A stretch of DNA of 18,159 bases from Actinomycetes bacterium (GCA_023401045.1 JAEXEM010000210.1:1-18159), one strand, 5' to 3'; counted from the first letter of the stretch, positions 1 to 9,081 are shown. The notes: generated by a model from the letters alone, not told the origin. A program made the numbers and translations.

Positions 1-147
1 GGCCAGGGCGGCACGGGCCACCTGCTCGGGCGGGGTGAGCGTGACGAGCTCGGACACCGGGACGCCGTCGGGCACGACCGTCGGTGCCGGCAGCAGGGCG
101 CCGTCGTCGTGCGTCCCCGGCTCGGCCGAGGGCTGCGCGGTGGTCAC
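1..147 (-). CDS. DUF721 family protein (N-terminal fragment, runs off window)
   Basis: The first 49 codons of a gene that continues beyond base 1. It starts at a GTG whose first base is 147; there is no in-frame ATG or GTG between it and the recF stop 43 bases upstream. The fragment begins MTTAQPSAEPG and reaches PPEQVARAALA at the window edge. In actinobacteria the gene after recF commonly encodes a DUF721 protein of about 160-190 residues with a disordered N-terminus followed by an 'ARAALARA' segment, which fits what is visible. Position, strand and this short motif are the only evidence; the diagnostic domain lies outside the window. The family's function is poorly known, with a proposed link to DNA replication through its similarity to DciA helicase loaders. 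Confidence 0.6.
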   Translation of the reverse strand, partial: MTTAQPSAEPGTHDDGALLPAPTVVPDGVPVSELVTLTPPEQVARAALA

Positions 148-190
148 GGCGGGGGAGCCGGCCGCAGGCCGGCGGGCGGTCCGGCCCCGG

Positions 191-1384
191 TCAGAGGACA
201 CGGGCCACCTCGCCGGCCATGACGTCGACGCGCGCACCCGCGAGCGGCTCCGGCACGTCCTGCGCGACGGCCGCCGTGACGAGCACCTGCCGGGCACCCG
301 AGACGAGCTCGGCCAGCCGGTCGCGCCGGCGGGCGTCGAGCTCGGCGAACACGTCGTCGAGGATGAGGACGGGCTCGCCGTCCGGCCCCCAGTCCGCCGC
401 CCAGGCGCCGGCCTCGTCGACACCGTGCGTGAGCAGCTCGTACGACGCGAGCCGCAGCGCGAGCGCGACCGACCACGACTCGCCGTGGCTCGCGTAGCCC
501 TTGGCGGGCAGGTCCCCGAGCGTGAGGAGCAGGTCGTCGCGGTGCGGGCCGACGAGGCACACCCCGCGCTCGATCTCCTTGCCGCGCAGCCGGCCCATCG
601 CGTCGAGCAGCCGGGCCTCGACGAGCTCGGCACCCGCGCCCGGCGGCACGGCCGGGGCGTCGTCCGCGCCGAGCGCCGCGTCGAGGGAGGACCGGTAGGC
701 GAGCCCCAGCTCGCTCTGCCCCGAGCTCACCTGGCGGTACGCGTCCGCCGCGCGCGGGCGCAGCGCCGCGACGAGCGCCTGACGTGCGACGACGACCTGG
801 GCACCGACCTGTGCGAGCTTGGCGTCCCAGACGTCGAGCGTGCGCAGGTCGGCCCCGGAACGCGCCCGGGTGGCGGCGGCCGCCGACTTCAGCAGGGCCG
901 AGCGCTGCCGCAGCACCCGCTCGTAGTCGCCGAGCGTGCCGGCCACGCGCGGAGTGAGCTGGACGAGCAGCTCGTCGAGGAACCGGCGCCGGCCGTCCGG
1001 GTCGCCCTTGACGAGCGCGAGGTCCTCGGGGGCGAAGAGCACCGTGCGCAGGATGCCGAGCACGTCGCGCGCCCGGGTGGGGGAGCCGCCGTTGACGCGC
1101 GCCCGGTTCGCCTTCCCCGGCGTGATCTCGACCTCGACGAGCGTGGGGCGCTGCTCGCGGACGACCTTCGCGCGCACGACCGCGCGCGACGCGCCGGCAC
1201 GGACGAGCGCGGCGTCCGACGGCACACGGTGGCTGCCGAGCGTCGCGACGTACCCGACTGCCTCGACGAGGTTCGTCTTGCCCTGCCCGTTCGGGCCGAC
1301 GAGCGCGGTCACCCCCGGCTCGAGCGGGAGCTCGACCTGGGGGTACGACCGGAAGTCGGTGAGGGACAGGTGCGCGACGTACAC
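191..1384 (-). CDS. recF: DNA replication and repair protein RecF
   Basis: Encodes 397 residues, normal for RecF (about 360-400). RecF is an SMC/ABC-like ATPase that helps load RecA at single-strand gaps with RecO and RecR. Visible motifs are Walker A GPNGQGKT (residues 30-37), the ABC signature SHGES (about 299-303) and Walker [12 protein letters not shown] (acidic pair 343-344). The start is GTG at 1384 ([16 protein letters not shown]). It is preceded by GGAGG inside the end of gnd, ten bases away, and separated from the gnd stop by five bases, so the two are probably translationally coupled. The frame is open further upstream, but that part overlaps gnd and lacks RecF character. The gene lies between gnd and the DUF721 gene in the dnaN operon. 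Confidence 0.95.
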   Translation of the reverse strand: MYVAHLSLTDFRSYPQVELPLEPGVTALVGPNGQGKTNLVEAVGYVATLGSHRVPSDAALVRAGASRAVVRAKVVREQRPTLVEVEITPGKANRARVNGGSPTRARDVLGILRTVLFAPEDLALVKGDPDGRRRFLDELLVQLTPRVAGTLGDYERVLRQRSALLKSAAAATRARSGADLRTLDVWDAKLAQVGAQVVVARQALVAALRPRAADAYRQVSSGQSELGLAYRSSLDAALGADDAPAVPPGAGAELVEARLLDAMGRLRGKEIERGVCLVGPHRDDLLLTLGDLPAKGYASHGESWSVALALRLASYELLTHGVDEAGAWAADWGPDGEPVLILDDVFAELDARRRDRLAELVSGARQVLVTAAVAQDVPEPLAGARVDVMAGEVARVL

Positions 1385-1389
1385 GCTGG

Positions 1390-2322
<933 letters not shown>

Positions 2323-2343
2323 GCGTCCGCCCTCTCCCTCGGC

Positions 2344-2361
2344 TCCGGCGTGGATGCCGGA
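2344..2361. other. small inverted repeat between dnaN and gnd
   Basis: TCCGGC (2344-2349) and GCCGGA (2356-2361) form a 6-bp stem with a 6-base loop in the 97-base dnaN-gnd gap. It could be a weak attenuator or nothing; no T-tract follows on the minus strand. Confidence 0.25.
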
Positions 2362-2419
2362 CCCGGTCACTGTGCCCCATCCCCGGGCCGGCGTCAGGTG
2401 CCGGGCCCGGTGTCGCGGC

Positions 2420-3550
2420 TCAGCCCGCGAAGCGGATGGGGACGAGCAGGTACCGGTAGTCCTTGAGGTCGTCGCCCTCGAGCGACTCCTGGCCCGTGAA
2501 CTCGACCGGCTTGTTCGGGTGCGTGAACGACAGCCGGACGAACGTCGTGTCGAGCGCCCCGAGACCGTCCGCGAGGAAGTGCGGGTTGAAGGCCACGGAG
2601 ATGTCCTCGCCGACGAGCACCGCCTCGAGCGCCTCGGACGCCTGCGCGTCGTCGCCCTGACCTGCGTCGAGGACGACCTGGCCCTCGGTGAAGGTGAGCC
2701 GGATCGGGGTGTTCCGCTCCGCGACGAGTGCCACACGCTTGGCCGCCTCGGCGAGGGCCTGCGTGTTGACGATCGCGTGGATCGGCGTCTCGTCCGGGAA
2801 GAGCCGGCGCACCGGGGGGTAGTCGCCGTCGACGAGCAGGCTCGTCGTCTGGCGGCCGCCGGCCTCGAAGCCGATGAGGTCGACCCCGCCACCGGTCGAG
2901 AGAGCGACGGAGACCGAGCCGGACCCACCGAGCGACTTCGCCGCGTCGGACAGCGTGCGGGCGCGCACGAGCGCGACCGCCTCGACCCCCGGGCTGGCCG
3001 GCTTCCACGTCATCTCGCGCAGCGCGAGGCGGTACCGGTCGGTCGCGAGGAGCGTGACCTTCTCGCCCTCGATCTCGACGCGCACACCCGTGAGCAGGGG
3101 CAGGGTGTCGTCACGGCTGGCCGCGACGGAGACCTGCGCGACCGCGTGCGTCAGCTCGTCGCCGTCGACGGTGCCGGTGACAGGCGGCATGACGGGCAGG
3201 TTCGGGTAGTCCTCGACCGGCATGGTGAGCAGCGTGAAGCGGCTCGCGCCGCACGTGACCTGCACCTTCGTGCCCTCGAGGACGACGTCGACGGGCTTGG
3301 CCGGCAGGGCACGCGAGATCTCCGCGAGCAGGCGCCCGGAGACGAGGACGGTGCCGGGCTCGCTCACGTCCGCGGGCAGCTGCGCACGCGCGGAGACCTC
3401 GTAGTCGAAGCTCGACAGCTGGATCGTCCCCGTGGTGTCCGCCTCGATGCGGACGCCGGCGAGGACCGGTACCGGCGGCCGGGTCGGCAGGCTGCGTGCG
3501 GTCCACGTGACGGCGTCGGCCAGCACGTCACGATCGACGCGGAACCTCAT
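2420..3550 (-). CDS. dnaN: DNA polymerase III sliding clamp, beta subunit
   Basis: Encodes 376 residues, the usual beta-clamp length. The protein forms a dimeric ring around DNA that tethers the replicative polymerase. It begins MRFRVDRDVLADAVTWTARSL, typical of actinobacterial DnaN. Recognisable segments include PVLAGVRIEA, GRLLAEISRALP, the central LPLLTGVRVEIEG, and a C-terminus ending YRYLLVPIRFAG, which forms part of the client-binding pocket. Three repeated clamp folds of about 120 residues fit the length. The ATG start has AAGG six bases upstream. It follows dnaA on the same strand with a 747-base gap that carries the presumed origin, and leads the gnd-recF-DUF721 cluster. Confidence 0.97.
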   Translation of the reverse strand: MRFRVDRDVLADAVTWTARSLPTRPPVPVLAGVRIEADTTGTIQLSSFDYEVSARAQLPADVSEPGTVLVSGRLLAEISRALPAKPVDVVLEGTKVQVTCGASRFTLLTMPVEDYPNLPVMPPVTGTVDGDELTHAVAQVSVAASRDDTLPLLTGVRVEIEGEKVTLLATDRYRLALREMTWKPASPGVEAVALVRARTLSDAAKSLGGSGSVSVALSTGGGVDLIGFEAGGRQTTSLLVDGDYPPVRRLFPDETPIHAIVNTQALAEAAKRVALVAERNTPIRLTFTEGQVVLDAGQGDDAQASEALEAVLVGEDISVAFNPHFLADGLGALDTTFVRLSFTHPNKPVEFTGQESLEGDDLKDYRYLLVPIRFAG

Positions 3551-3627
3551 GCATCACCTTCTCGTCGTCCGGCCCGTCGGTGCGCTCACCCGGGGGTGGC
3601 GAAGCGGGCGCTGGCTGGGCTACCGGA

Positions 3628-3633
3628 ACACTA
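3628..3633 (-). promoter_or_regulatory. possible dnaN promoter -10 element
   Basis: On the minus strand TAGTGT lies about 80 bases before the dnaN start and fits the TANNNT consensus of actinobacterial vegetative promoters. No clear -35 is visible at 17-18 bases, so the call is tentative. Confidence 0.3.
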
Positions 3634-3951
3634 CGCGAGACCTCCCACGCTCGGTACACCGCATCGCACGGAGCGCCGCGCAGCGCGCGGCCTGCTCGCC
3701 GGGCCGCCGCCACCGCAGCACAACGTCGGTGTGTGGATCCCTTCCAGGTAGATGGGTCGTCATCGTCGTCGGTCCTGTGAGTCGTGTGGATGGTCGATGT
3801 CGGTGCTGGTCAGTGGTGATTTCTCGTGTGGAGCTGGTTGTGGCCGGCCACCGCTGCCACGGTGCACGGAGGTGGACGCCGCGACGGTCGTCCCGGCCCG
3901 TCCACCGGTGCGACCCTCCGAGTCCACAGGTCCTGGGGGTGTCGTCCACCG

Positions 3952-3960
3952 TCGTCCACA
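3952..3960 (+). promoter_or_regulatory. DnaA box (one mismatch)
   Basis: TCGTCCACA differs at one position from the high-GC consensus TTGTCCACA. It sits in a cluster with GAGTCCACA (3920-3928) and TCGTCCACC (3942-3950). Confidence 0.6.
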
Positions 3961-4045
3961 GGTCTGTGCACAGGTGTGAACATTCGTCCCATGCGTGTTT
4001 CACCCGGAGTTGGACGCCCGAGTCAAGTGATATGTCCAGTTCGGG

Positions 4046-4063
4046 CGTGAGAGTCCTCTCACG
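4046..4063. promoter_or_regulatory. perfect inverted repeat in oriC
   Basis: CGTGAGAG (4046-4053) and CTCTCACG (4056-4063) are exact reverse complements separated by only TC. Such a short gap favours a dimeric-protein operator over an RNA hairpin. It lies next to a relatively AT-rich stretch (about 4020-4035). The binding protein is unknown; an origin-bound regulator is one possibility. Confidence 0.5.
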
Positions 4064-4079
4064 AACAAGCGTCCAGAGC

Positions 4080-4101
4080 GCCTCCGAGACGTTTCGGAGG
4101 C
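4080..4101. other. hairpin in oriC
   Basis: Complementary arms at 4080-4087 and 4094-4101 give eight base pairs (GCCTCCGA with TCGGAGGC) around a six-base loop. It could be an origin structural element or an inefficient terminator; no T-tract. Confidence 0.35.
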
Positions 4102-4183
4102 CCAGGTTCGTGCACGTCAGCGACGGTGCGACCGGCTCGGAGCGGTCTCCGGAGCCGTCGGACCGGACGTGTGACCGATTCTG

Positions 4184-4197
4184 GTGAAGAGCTTCAC
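4184..4197. other. short inverted repeat near the exact DnaA box
   Basis: GTGAAG and CTTCAC flank AG, a two-base gap, 27 bases from the exact DnaA box at 4224-4232. It may be an operator-like site within the origin. Confidence 0.3.
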
Positions 4198-4223
4198 AGA
4201 TGTCCCCAGGTGGTGTGCAAACC

Positions 4224-4232
4224 TGTGGACAA
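4224..4232 (-). promoter_or_regulatory. DnaA box (exact)
   Basis: TGTGGACAA on plus, so TTGTCCACA on minus: an exact match to the high-GC Gram-positive DnaA-box consensus, about 65 bases beyond the dnaA stop. Confidence 0.75.
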
Positions 4233-4297
4233 CGGTGCTCGCCCGGTGGAGAGAAACGGGCGGAGAGGGACAGAGCGGTCTGCCGGTCACCCGTGCG

Positions 4298-5854
4298 TCA
4301 GCCGCGGTGCTGCTGCTTGATGCGGTTCGTCAGCTCCGTCACCTGGTTGTAGATCGAGCGACGCTCGGCCATGAGCTCGCGGATCTTGCGGTTCGCGTGC
4401 ATGACGGTCGTGTGGTCGCGGCCACCGAACGCCTGGCCGATCTTCGGCAGCGAGAGGTCCGTCAGCTCGCGGCACAGGTACATGGCGATCTGACGCGCCG
4501 TGACGAGCACCCGCGAGCGGCTCGAGCCGCACAGGTCCTCGATGCTCAGACCGAAGTACGCGGCCGTCTGCCCGATGACCGTCGTCGCGGTGATCTCCTG
4601 CGTCTGGTCGTCGGTGATGAGGTCCTTGAGGACGATCTCCGCGAGCGAGACGTCGACGAGCTGCCGGTTGAGGTTGGCGAACGCCGTCACCCGGATGAGC
4701 GCGCCCTCGAGCTCCCGGATGTTCGTCGAGATCTTCGAGGCGATGTACTCGAGCACGTCGTCCGGCGCCTGCAGCCGCTCGCTCGCGGCCTTCTTGCGGA
4801 GGATCGCGATACGGGTCTCGAGGTCCGGCGGCTGGACGTCGGTGATGAGCCCCCACTCGAAGCGCGAGCGCATCCGGTCCTCGAAGCCGTTGAGCTGCTT
4901 CGGCGGGACGTCCGAGGTGATGACGACCTGCTTGTTCGCGTTGTGGAGCGTGTTGAACGTGTGGAAGAACTCCTCCATCGTCTGTTCCTTGCCCTGCAGG
5001 AACTGGATGTCGTCGATGAGGAGGACGTCGACCTCGCGGTAGCGGCGCTGGAAGGAGCCGGCCTTGCCCTCACCGATGGAGTTGATGAAGTCGTTGGTGA
5101 ACTCCTCGGAGTTCACGTACCGCACGCGGACCGTCGGGTAGAGGTTCTGCGCGTAGTGGCCGATCGCGTGGAGCAGGTGCGTCTTGCCGAGCCCGGAGTC
5201 CCCGTAGATGAACAGCGGGTTGTACGCCTTGGCCGGCGCCTCCGCCACGGCGACGGCCGCGGCATGGGCGAAGCGGTTCGACGAGCCGATGACGAACGTC
5301 TCGAAGAGGTACTTCGGGTTGAGCCGCGCAGGCTCGGACAGCCCACGTCGCGGCGGCGGGGCGTCGGCGCCGTCGACCGCCACCGCACGGAGCGCGGGCC
5401 GGCCGTCGTGCGCGGCCTCGGGACGGCTCGGTGCGGGGGAGGGGTCGCGGTCGGCAGCAGAGTCCTGGAAGGGGTGCGTCGGGACGACGGACAGGTCGGG
5501 CCGCTGCTCGTCACGCTCGGGGACGCCGAGCGGAGGCGTCGCCGGTGTGGCCGGCGGGACCACACGCAGCGCGGGCGGGACGTCGTCCGCGACCTCGGGG
5601 TCGACCGTGATGGCGAAACGGGCCTCCCGGCCGAGCGCCTCTGCCAGGGCCTGCGTCACCTCGGCGCGCACGCGCGTCTCGAGGTACTCCTTGGTGAGGT
5701 CGTTGCCGACCGCGAGGATCATCGTCCCGTCGAGGAGGCCGAGCGGGTGGGCGAGACGGACGAACGCCAGCTGGCGCGGAGTGATGTCAGGACTGGCCTC
5801 GAGGCTCGCGACGACGTGCCCCCAGACACGGGTCGGTTCTTCGTCCTGTGGCAA
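4298..5854 (-). CDS. dnaA: chromosomal replication initiator protein DnaA
   Basis: Encodes 518 residues from a TTG start. DnaA is the AAA+ initiator that binds DnaA boxes, melts oriC and loads the helicase. Domain I begins [20 protein letters not shown]; a proline-rich linker (domain II) follows. The AAA+ core has Walker A GDSGLGKT (217-224) and Walker B LLIDDIQF (Asp281-Asp282). Domain IV carries the box-recognition signature [11 protein letters not shown] (477-487). The TTG was chosen because GAGG lies seven bases upstream. An in-frame GTG at 5902 would add 16 polar residues but has only a weak purine stretch before it; it cannot be excluded. DnaA boxes just upstream (5912-5932) suggest autoregulation. 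The stop is followed by oriC and dnaN. Confidence 0.96.
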   Translation of the reverse strand: MPQDEEPTRVWGHVVASLEASPDITPRQLAFVRLAHPLGLLDGTMILAVGNDLTKEYLETRVRAEVTQALAEALGREARFAITVDPEVADDVPPALRVVPPATPATPPLGVPERDEQRPDLSVVPTHPFQDSAADRDPSPAPSRPEAAHDGRPALRAVAVDGADAPPPRRGLSEPARLNPKYLFETFVIGSSNRFAHAAAVAVAEAPAKAYNPLFIYGDSGLGKTHLLHAIGHYAQNLYPTVRVRYVNSEEFTNDFINSIGEGKAGSFQRRYREVDVLLIDDIQFLQGKEQTMEEFFHTFNTLHNANKQVVITSDVPPKQLNGFEDRMRSRFEWGLITDVQPPDLETRIAILRKKAASERLQAPDDVLEYIASKISTNIRELEGALIRVTAFANLNRQLVDVSLAEIVLKDLITDDQTQEITATTVIGQTAAYFGLSIEDLCGSSRSRVLVTARQIAMYLCRELTDLSLPKIGQAFGGRDHTTVMHANRKIRELMAERRSIYNQVTELTNRIKQQHRG

Positions 5855-5911
5855 CGTCCTACCTCGGGTCGTCGGGTTCTGCGGGCCCGGCGAGTGTGTC
5901 ACGGCTCGCCG

Positions 5912-5932
5912 TCGTCCACATAGTTGTCCACA
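5912..5932 (+). promoter_or_regulatory. pair of DnaA boxes upstream of dnaA
   Basis: TCGTCCACA (5912-5920, one mismatch) and TTGTCCACA (5924-5932, exact) lie in the same orientation with a 12-base pitch, immediately upstream of dnaA. Their position suggests DnaA autoregulation or titration. Confidence 0.65.
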
Positions 5933-6273
5933 CCTGTGCGTGCTCCGGCCAGGGCTGTCGTTGCGCAGGTCATGGGCGGTCCGGACAGCCTGCGGAGGTC
6001 CGTCGTGGGGACGGTGCGCCGCACATCCGTCCCCAGGGTGGGCCCTGCTCGGTCCGGGTGGGCACGGGGCCGACCCTCGCGGGGAGGACGTCTGCAGATG
6101 CTAGTCCCGGGTGGCCCGGCGCCAGAAGCGCGCGACCGGGTGAGAGGCGCGACACGCCGGAGCGCATCCACTCGGACCCGCGCGACCTGCGGTAACAGGG
6201 TGACGGCACGGGTCGACGCCGACGTGCCCTCCGCGACGGCGGCCCGCGGCCGGCCGTCCGTGCGCTGCTGCAT

Positions 6274-6303
6274 TTGACCCGCTCCGAGGCGACGGCGTAG
6301 CGT
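6274..6303 (+). promoter_or_regulatory. rpmH operon promoter (-35 and -10)
   Basis: TTGACC (6274-6279) and TAGCGT (6298-6303) are separated by 18 bases, a good match to the actinobacterial housekeeping consensus (TTGACN, TANNNT). It would give a leader of about 140 bases before rpmH. Confidence 0.6.
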
Positions 6304-6400
6304 GGTCCAGCCTTCCGACGGCTCCGTCCGGCGCGCCCTGACGCCTCGCACGCCTCACGCGTGCGTCCACGTGGAGCAGTGGGACGCGGCACCAGGACCT

Positions 6401-6422
6401 GATCGCGCGGCACCGCGCGATC
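6401..6422 (+). promoter_or_regulatory. leader hairpin upstream of rpmH
   Basis: A perfect nine-base-pair stem (GATCGCGCG with CGCGCGATC) around a GCAC loop lies 25 bases before the rpmH start. A second hairpin precedes it (6347-6365, seven base pairs). They could modulate rpmH translation or transcript stability; function is inferred from location only. Confidence 0.4.
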
Positions 6423-6447
6423 GCACCGAGAACGTGTGGAGACCGTC

Positions 6448-6585
6448 GTGACCAAGCGCACCTTCCAGCCGAACAACCGGCGCCGGGCCAAGACCCATGG
6501 CTTCCGCCTGCGCATGCGCACGCGTGCCGGTCGCGCCATCCTCGCGGCGCGTCGCCGCAAGGGGCGCACCGAGCTCTCGGCCTGA
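6448..6585 (+). CDS. rpmH: 50S ribosomal protein L34
   Basis: A 45-residue, very basic protein beginning [20 protein letters not shown] and ending GRTELSA, a textbook L34 sequence and length. It is a component of the large ribosomal subunit. The GTG start is preceded by GGAG with six bases of spacing. It is the first gene of the rpmH-rnpA-yidD-yidC-jag run and lies opposite dnaA, the conserved arrangement. The next gene, rnpA, starts ten bases after the stop. Confidence 0.97.
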   Translation: MTKRTFQPNNRRRAKTHGFRLRMRTRAGRAILAARRRKGRTELSA

Positions 6586-6595
6586 CGTCCGTCCG

Positions 6596-6967
6596 GTGCT
6601 CCCCGCCGCGCACCGGCTGCGCCGATCTGCGGACTACCAGCAGACGGTGCGCCGGGGCGCGCGTGGGGGCCGCGACACCCTGGTCGTCCACCTGACGACC
6701 TCGACCGACCCCGGCCCGCCGGCGGTCGGTCTCGTCGTGTCCAGGGCCGTGGGCAACGCCGTCACGCGCAACCGCGTGAAGCGGCGGCTGCGGGCGCTCG
6801 TCTCCGACCGCCTCGGCACGATGCCCGAGGGCGCGAGGGTCGTCGTGCGGGCCCAGCCGCCCGCCGCCGGCGCGACGTTCACGCAGCTTGGTCACGACCT
6901 CGACGGCGCGATGTCGACCGCGGTCCGCCGTGGCGTCCGGCACGCGAAGGACCGGGCAGGCTCGTGA
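6596..6967 (+). CDS. rnpA: ribonuclease P protein component
   Basis: Encodes 123 residues from a GTG start ([21 protein letters not shown]). It is the basic protein partner of the RNase P catalytic RNA, which matures tRNA 5' ends. The family signature [16 protein letters not shown] (51-66), containing the conserved RNR motif, is intact, and ARVVVRAQP (80-88) forms the usual beta strand. The chosen start is ten bases after rpmH; the frame is open further upstream but would overlap rpmH. The stop overlaps the yidD start by four bases (GTGA), indicating translational coupling. Confidence 0.95.
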   Translation: MLPAAHRLRRSADYQQTVRRGARGGRDTLVVHLTTSTDPGPPAVGLVVSRAVGNAVTRNRVKRRLRALVSDRLGTMPEGARVVVRAQPPAAGATFTQLGHDLDGAMSTAVRRGVRHAKDRAGS

Positions 6968-7263
6968 CCGCCGTCGCGCGGGTGTGGTCGGTGGTCCGTC
7001 GGGTGCCGGCGTGGATCCTGCTGGGCCTCATCTGGGTCTACCAGCGGACGATCTCGCCGCTCACGCCCCCGACCTGCAGGTTCTACCCGTCCTGCTCGCA
7101 GTACGCGGTCATCGCGCTGCGCCGCCACGGCGCGCTGCGGGGGAGCTGGCTCGCGGCCCGCCGCCTGCTGCGCTGCCACCCCTGGAACCCCGGTGGTGTC
7201 GACGACGTTCCACCGTCGCGCGACTCGCGCCACCTCCACGACGCGGCCGCTGCCGCGCACTGA
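6964..7263 (+). CDS. yidD: membrane protein insertion efficiency factor YidD
   Basis: Encodes 99 residues. YidD is a small inner-membrane-associated protein that assists YidC/Sec-dependent insertion. The N-terminus holds an amphipathic or membrane-associated helix (about 13-27). The family signatures follow: [11 protein letters not shown] (38-48) and [14 protein letters not shown] (70-83). The last 16 residues are a His/Ala-rich tail of no known function. It begins at a GTG overlapping the rnpA stop, and yidC follows 22 bases later, matching the conserved rnpA-yidD-yidC order. Confidence 0.95.
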   Translation: MTAVARVWSVVRRVPAWILLGLIWVYQRTISPLTPPTCRFYPSCSQYAVIALRRHGALRGSWLAARRLLRCHPWNPGGVDDVPPSRDSRHLHDAAAAAH

Positions 7264-7285
7264 CGCTCTCGAGGAGCCCTCTTTC

Positions 7286-8482
7286 ATGGACTGGATGGAC
7301 GGTCTGCTCTGGCCGATCATGTGGGTCGTCGCATGGATCATGGTGCGATTCCATGACCTGTTCACCCTCCTCGGGCTGGATCCCGCCGGCGGCACGGCGT
7401 GGGCGTTGTCGATCGTCGGCCTCGTCATCGTCATCCGGACGCTGCTCATCCCGCTGTTCTTCAAGCAGATCAAGGCGGCGCGTGCGGCACAGATGCTGCA
7501 GCCCGAGCTGCAGGCCCTGCAGAAGAAGTACAAGGGCAAGACGGACCCGGCCTCTCGTGAGGCGCAGAGCCGGGAGATGATGGAGCTGTACCGCAAGAAC
7601 GGCACCAACCCGTTCGCGTCCTGTCTCCCGATCCTCCTGCAGTCGCCGATCTTCTTCGCGCTGTTCCGTGTGCTCATCGAGCTCCCGCGGCTGGCTGACG
7701 GCACCTACACGCGTGCCGACTCCATCGGCCCGATGACGGCCGAGCTCGCCGGTCAGGCCGAGGCCGCGACCGTGTTCGGGGCGCCCCTGTCCGGCACGTT
7801 CATGCAGGCCGGTGACAACTGGAACATCCGCATCGTCACCATCGTGCTCATCGTCGCGATGTCGGTGACGACGTTCACCACGCAGCGTCAGCTGACGATG
7901 AAGAACATGCCGCCGGCCGCCCTGCAGGGCCCGATGGCGCAGCAGCAGAAGATCCTGCTCTACGCGCTCCCGCTGCTCTTCGCCTTCTCCGGCGTCAACT
8001 TCCCCATCGGTGTCCTCATCTACTGGACGACGACGAACCTGTGGTCGATGGGCCAGCAGTTCTACACGATCCGCCGCATGCCGGCCCCCGGCTCGGCGGC
8101 CGAGAAGGCGCTCAAGGCTCGACAGGCCCGCAAGGCCGCGGCCCGCGGCCAGGTCGTCGAGGACACCAGCGCCGTGGCGGTCATCGAGGAGAAGCCGCGC
8201 GGGCAGCGCCAGCAGCCGAAGCGCAAGGACCGCGCCAAGGGGCGTCCGACCCAGCCGGGCCCTGCCTCGTCGAACGGCGGTGCTGCGACAGCTGGCTCTG
8301 CTGAGGGCACGTCCGTGTCCGCGAGCGACGCCTCGGCGTCCGACGAACCGGCAGCGTCGGCCGAGCCGCCGAGCGCGGCGTCCTCCAACGGTGGTGCGCC
8401 GGCGGCAGGCACGTCGAAGAAGAAGCGCAAGGGCACGTCGTCGGCTGGTTCCACGAAGCCCGACGGGTCCACCTCGTCCTGA
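7286..8482 (+). CDS. yidC: membrane protein insertase YidC (Oxa1 family)
   Basis: Encodes 398 residues. It inserts and folds membrane proteins alone or with SecYEG. The architecture is the Gram-positive form without the large periplasmic domain of proteobacteria. Hydrophobic segments lie at about 5-22, 38-58, 112-132, 181-199 and 224-250. Arg51 in VIVIRTLLIPL is the expected positive residue of the hydrophilic groove. The amphipathic KQIKAARAAQMLQPELQALQKKYKGK segment forms the cytoplasmic hairpin. Residues from about 268 are a long, charged, Ala/Ser/Lys-rich tail ending KKKRKGTSSAGSTKPDGSTSS, probably cytoplasmic and ribosome-contacting. The ATG start has GAGGAG nine bases upstream. Confidence 0.96.
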   Translation: MDWMDGLLWPIMWVVAWIMVRFHDLFTLLGLDPAGGTAWALSIVGLVIVIRTLLIPLFFKQIKAARAAQMLQPELQALQKKYKGKTDPASREAQSREMMELYRKNGTNPFASCLPILLQSPIFFALFRVLIELPRLADGTYTRADSIGPMTAELAGQAEAATVFGAPLSGTFMQAGDNWNIRIVTIVLIVAMSVTTFTTQRQLTMKNMPPAALQGPMAQQQKILLYALPLLFAFSGVNFPIGVLIYWTTTNLWSMGQQFYTIRRMPAPGSAAEKALKARQARKAAARGQVVEDTSAVAVIEEKPRGQRQQPKRKDRAKGRPTQPGPASSNGGAATAGSAEGTSVSASDASASDEPAASAEPPSAASSNGGAPAAGTSKKKRKGTSSAGSTKPDGSTSS

Positions 8483-8487
8483 GCCAT

Positions 8488-8522
8488 CATCCGAGGCGCC
8501 GCCACGCGCGGCGCACCGGATG
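8488..8522 (+). promoter_or_regulatory. long hairpin in the yidC-jag spacer
   Basis: The outer arms CATCCG/CGGATG (8488-8493, 8517-8522) and inner arms GCGCCGC/GCGGCGC (8496-8502, 8508-8514) form 13 base pairs with a symmetric two-by-two internal loop and a five-base loop. It fills most of the 64-base gap. No T-tract follows, so partial attenuation or an RNA-processing/stability element is more likely than full termination. The 12-base palindrome CCGTTCGAACGG (8528-8539) lies between it and jag. Confidence 0.55.
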
Positions 8523-8546
8523 CGAGACCGTTCGAACGGAGAAGAG

Positions 8547-9059
8547 ATGGGCACGGAGCCGACCAGCACGGTCGACGGCGACCTCGTGGCGCGCCTCGAG
8601 GAGGAGGGCGAGATCGCCGCGGACTACCTCGAGGAGTTCCTCGACATCGCGGACCTCGACGGTGACATCGACATCGACGTGGACCACGGACGGGCCGCGG
8701 TTGCGATCGTCGCCGAGGACGGGGCGGACGAGCGTGCGCTGCGCCGGCTCGTCGGCACGGACGGCTCCGTGCTCGACGCGCTGCAGGAGCTCACCCGCCT
8801 CGCGGTGCAGACGAAGACGGGTGAGCGCAGCCGCCTCATGCTCGACATCGCGGGCTTCCGCGCGGCACGCCGCGCGGAGCTTCTCACCGTGGCGAAGGAG
8901 GCGATCGCACAGGCGAACGCCACCGGCGAGCCGGTGACACTCGAGCCGATGAACCCGTTCGAGCGCAAGGTCGTGCACGACGCAGTCGCCGAGGCCGGTC
9001 TCGTCAGCGACTCGGAGGGCGTCGAGCCCGAGCGTCGGGTGGTCATCCGGACGGCGTGA
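8547..9059 (+). CDS. jag: Jag/KhpB-like RNA-binding protein (KH and R3H domains)
   Basis: Encodes 170 residues, typical of the actinobacterial form lacking the N-terminal Jag domain. An acidic N-terminus (LEEEGEIAADYLEEFLDIADLDGDIDIDVD) leads into a KH-like domain whose GxxG loop reads GTDG (70-73) in LVGTDGSVLDALQELTRL. The R3H domain follows, with its Arg-x3-His motif at R140-H144 (NPFERKVVHDAV) and the C-terminal strand RRVVIRTA. Family members bind RNA and are linked to cell division and elongation, acting with KhpA in Firmicutes. ATG start with GGAG just upstream. It ends the operon; a strong hairpin follows 22 bases later. Confidence 0.92.
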   Translation: MGTEPTSTVDGDLVARLEEEGEIAADYLEEFLDIADLDGDIDIDVDHGRAAVAIVAEDGADERALRRLVGTDGSVLDALQELTRLAVQTKTGERSRLMLDIAGFRAARRAELLTVAKEAIAQANATGEPVTLEPMNPFERKVVHDAVAEAGLVSDSEGVEPERRVVIRTA

Positions 9060-9081
9060 GTCGCCGCGGCGGGAAGTGTCA

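Larger units (their letters stand above)
3551..4297. other. oriC: oriC, chromosomal replication origin (dnaA-dnaN intergenic region)
   Basis: A 747-base gap between dnaA and dnaN, the classic actinobacterial origin position. It has one exact DnaA box (TTGTCCACA, read on minus, 4224-4232) and a good match TCGTCCACA at 3952-3960. Weaker matches are at 3920-3928, 3942-3950, 3732-3740 and 3785-3793. GTCCACAGGTC occurs twice, 32 bases apart (3922-3932 and 3954-3964), followed by the palindrome CTGTGCACAG (3964-3973). Secondary structures lie at 4046-4063, 4080-4101 and 4184-4197. No strongly AT-rich unwinding element stands out; the least GC-rich stretches are about 3975-4040 and 4175-4205. There is no credible gene. 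The role is inferred from position and boxes. Confidence 0.8.
5903..6447. promoter_or_regulatory. divergent dnaA / rpmH promoter region
   Basis: A gene-free 545-base spacer between divergent dnaA and rpmH. The dnaA side has two DnaA boxes (5912-5920, 5924-5932). A possible dnaA -10 (TAGCAT, minus, 6098-6103) lacks a clear -35. The rpmH side has a good promoter at 6274-6303 and a leader of about 140 bases with two stable hairpins: arms 6347-6353/6359-6365, and 6401-6409/6414-6422. No coding signal is visible. Confidence 0.7.

Noticed and set aside
3997..4010. A parS-like sequence in oriC (GTTTCACCCGGAGT)
   Set aside because: Only the left half matches; the central CACGTG is lost and four of fourteen bases differ, so ParB binding is unlikely.
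4240..4262. A dnaA terminator (CGCCCG/CGGGCG hairpin)
   Set aside because: Only six base pairs with an eleven-base loop and no T-tract; too weak to call.
6365..6378. CCACGTGG in the rpmH leader as a parS
   Set aside because: It shares the CACGTG core but the flanks do not fit GTTT...GAAC.
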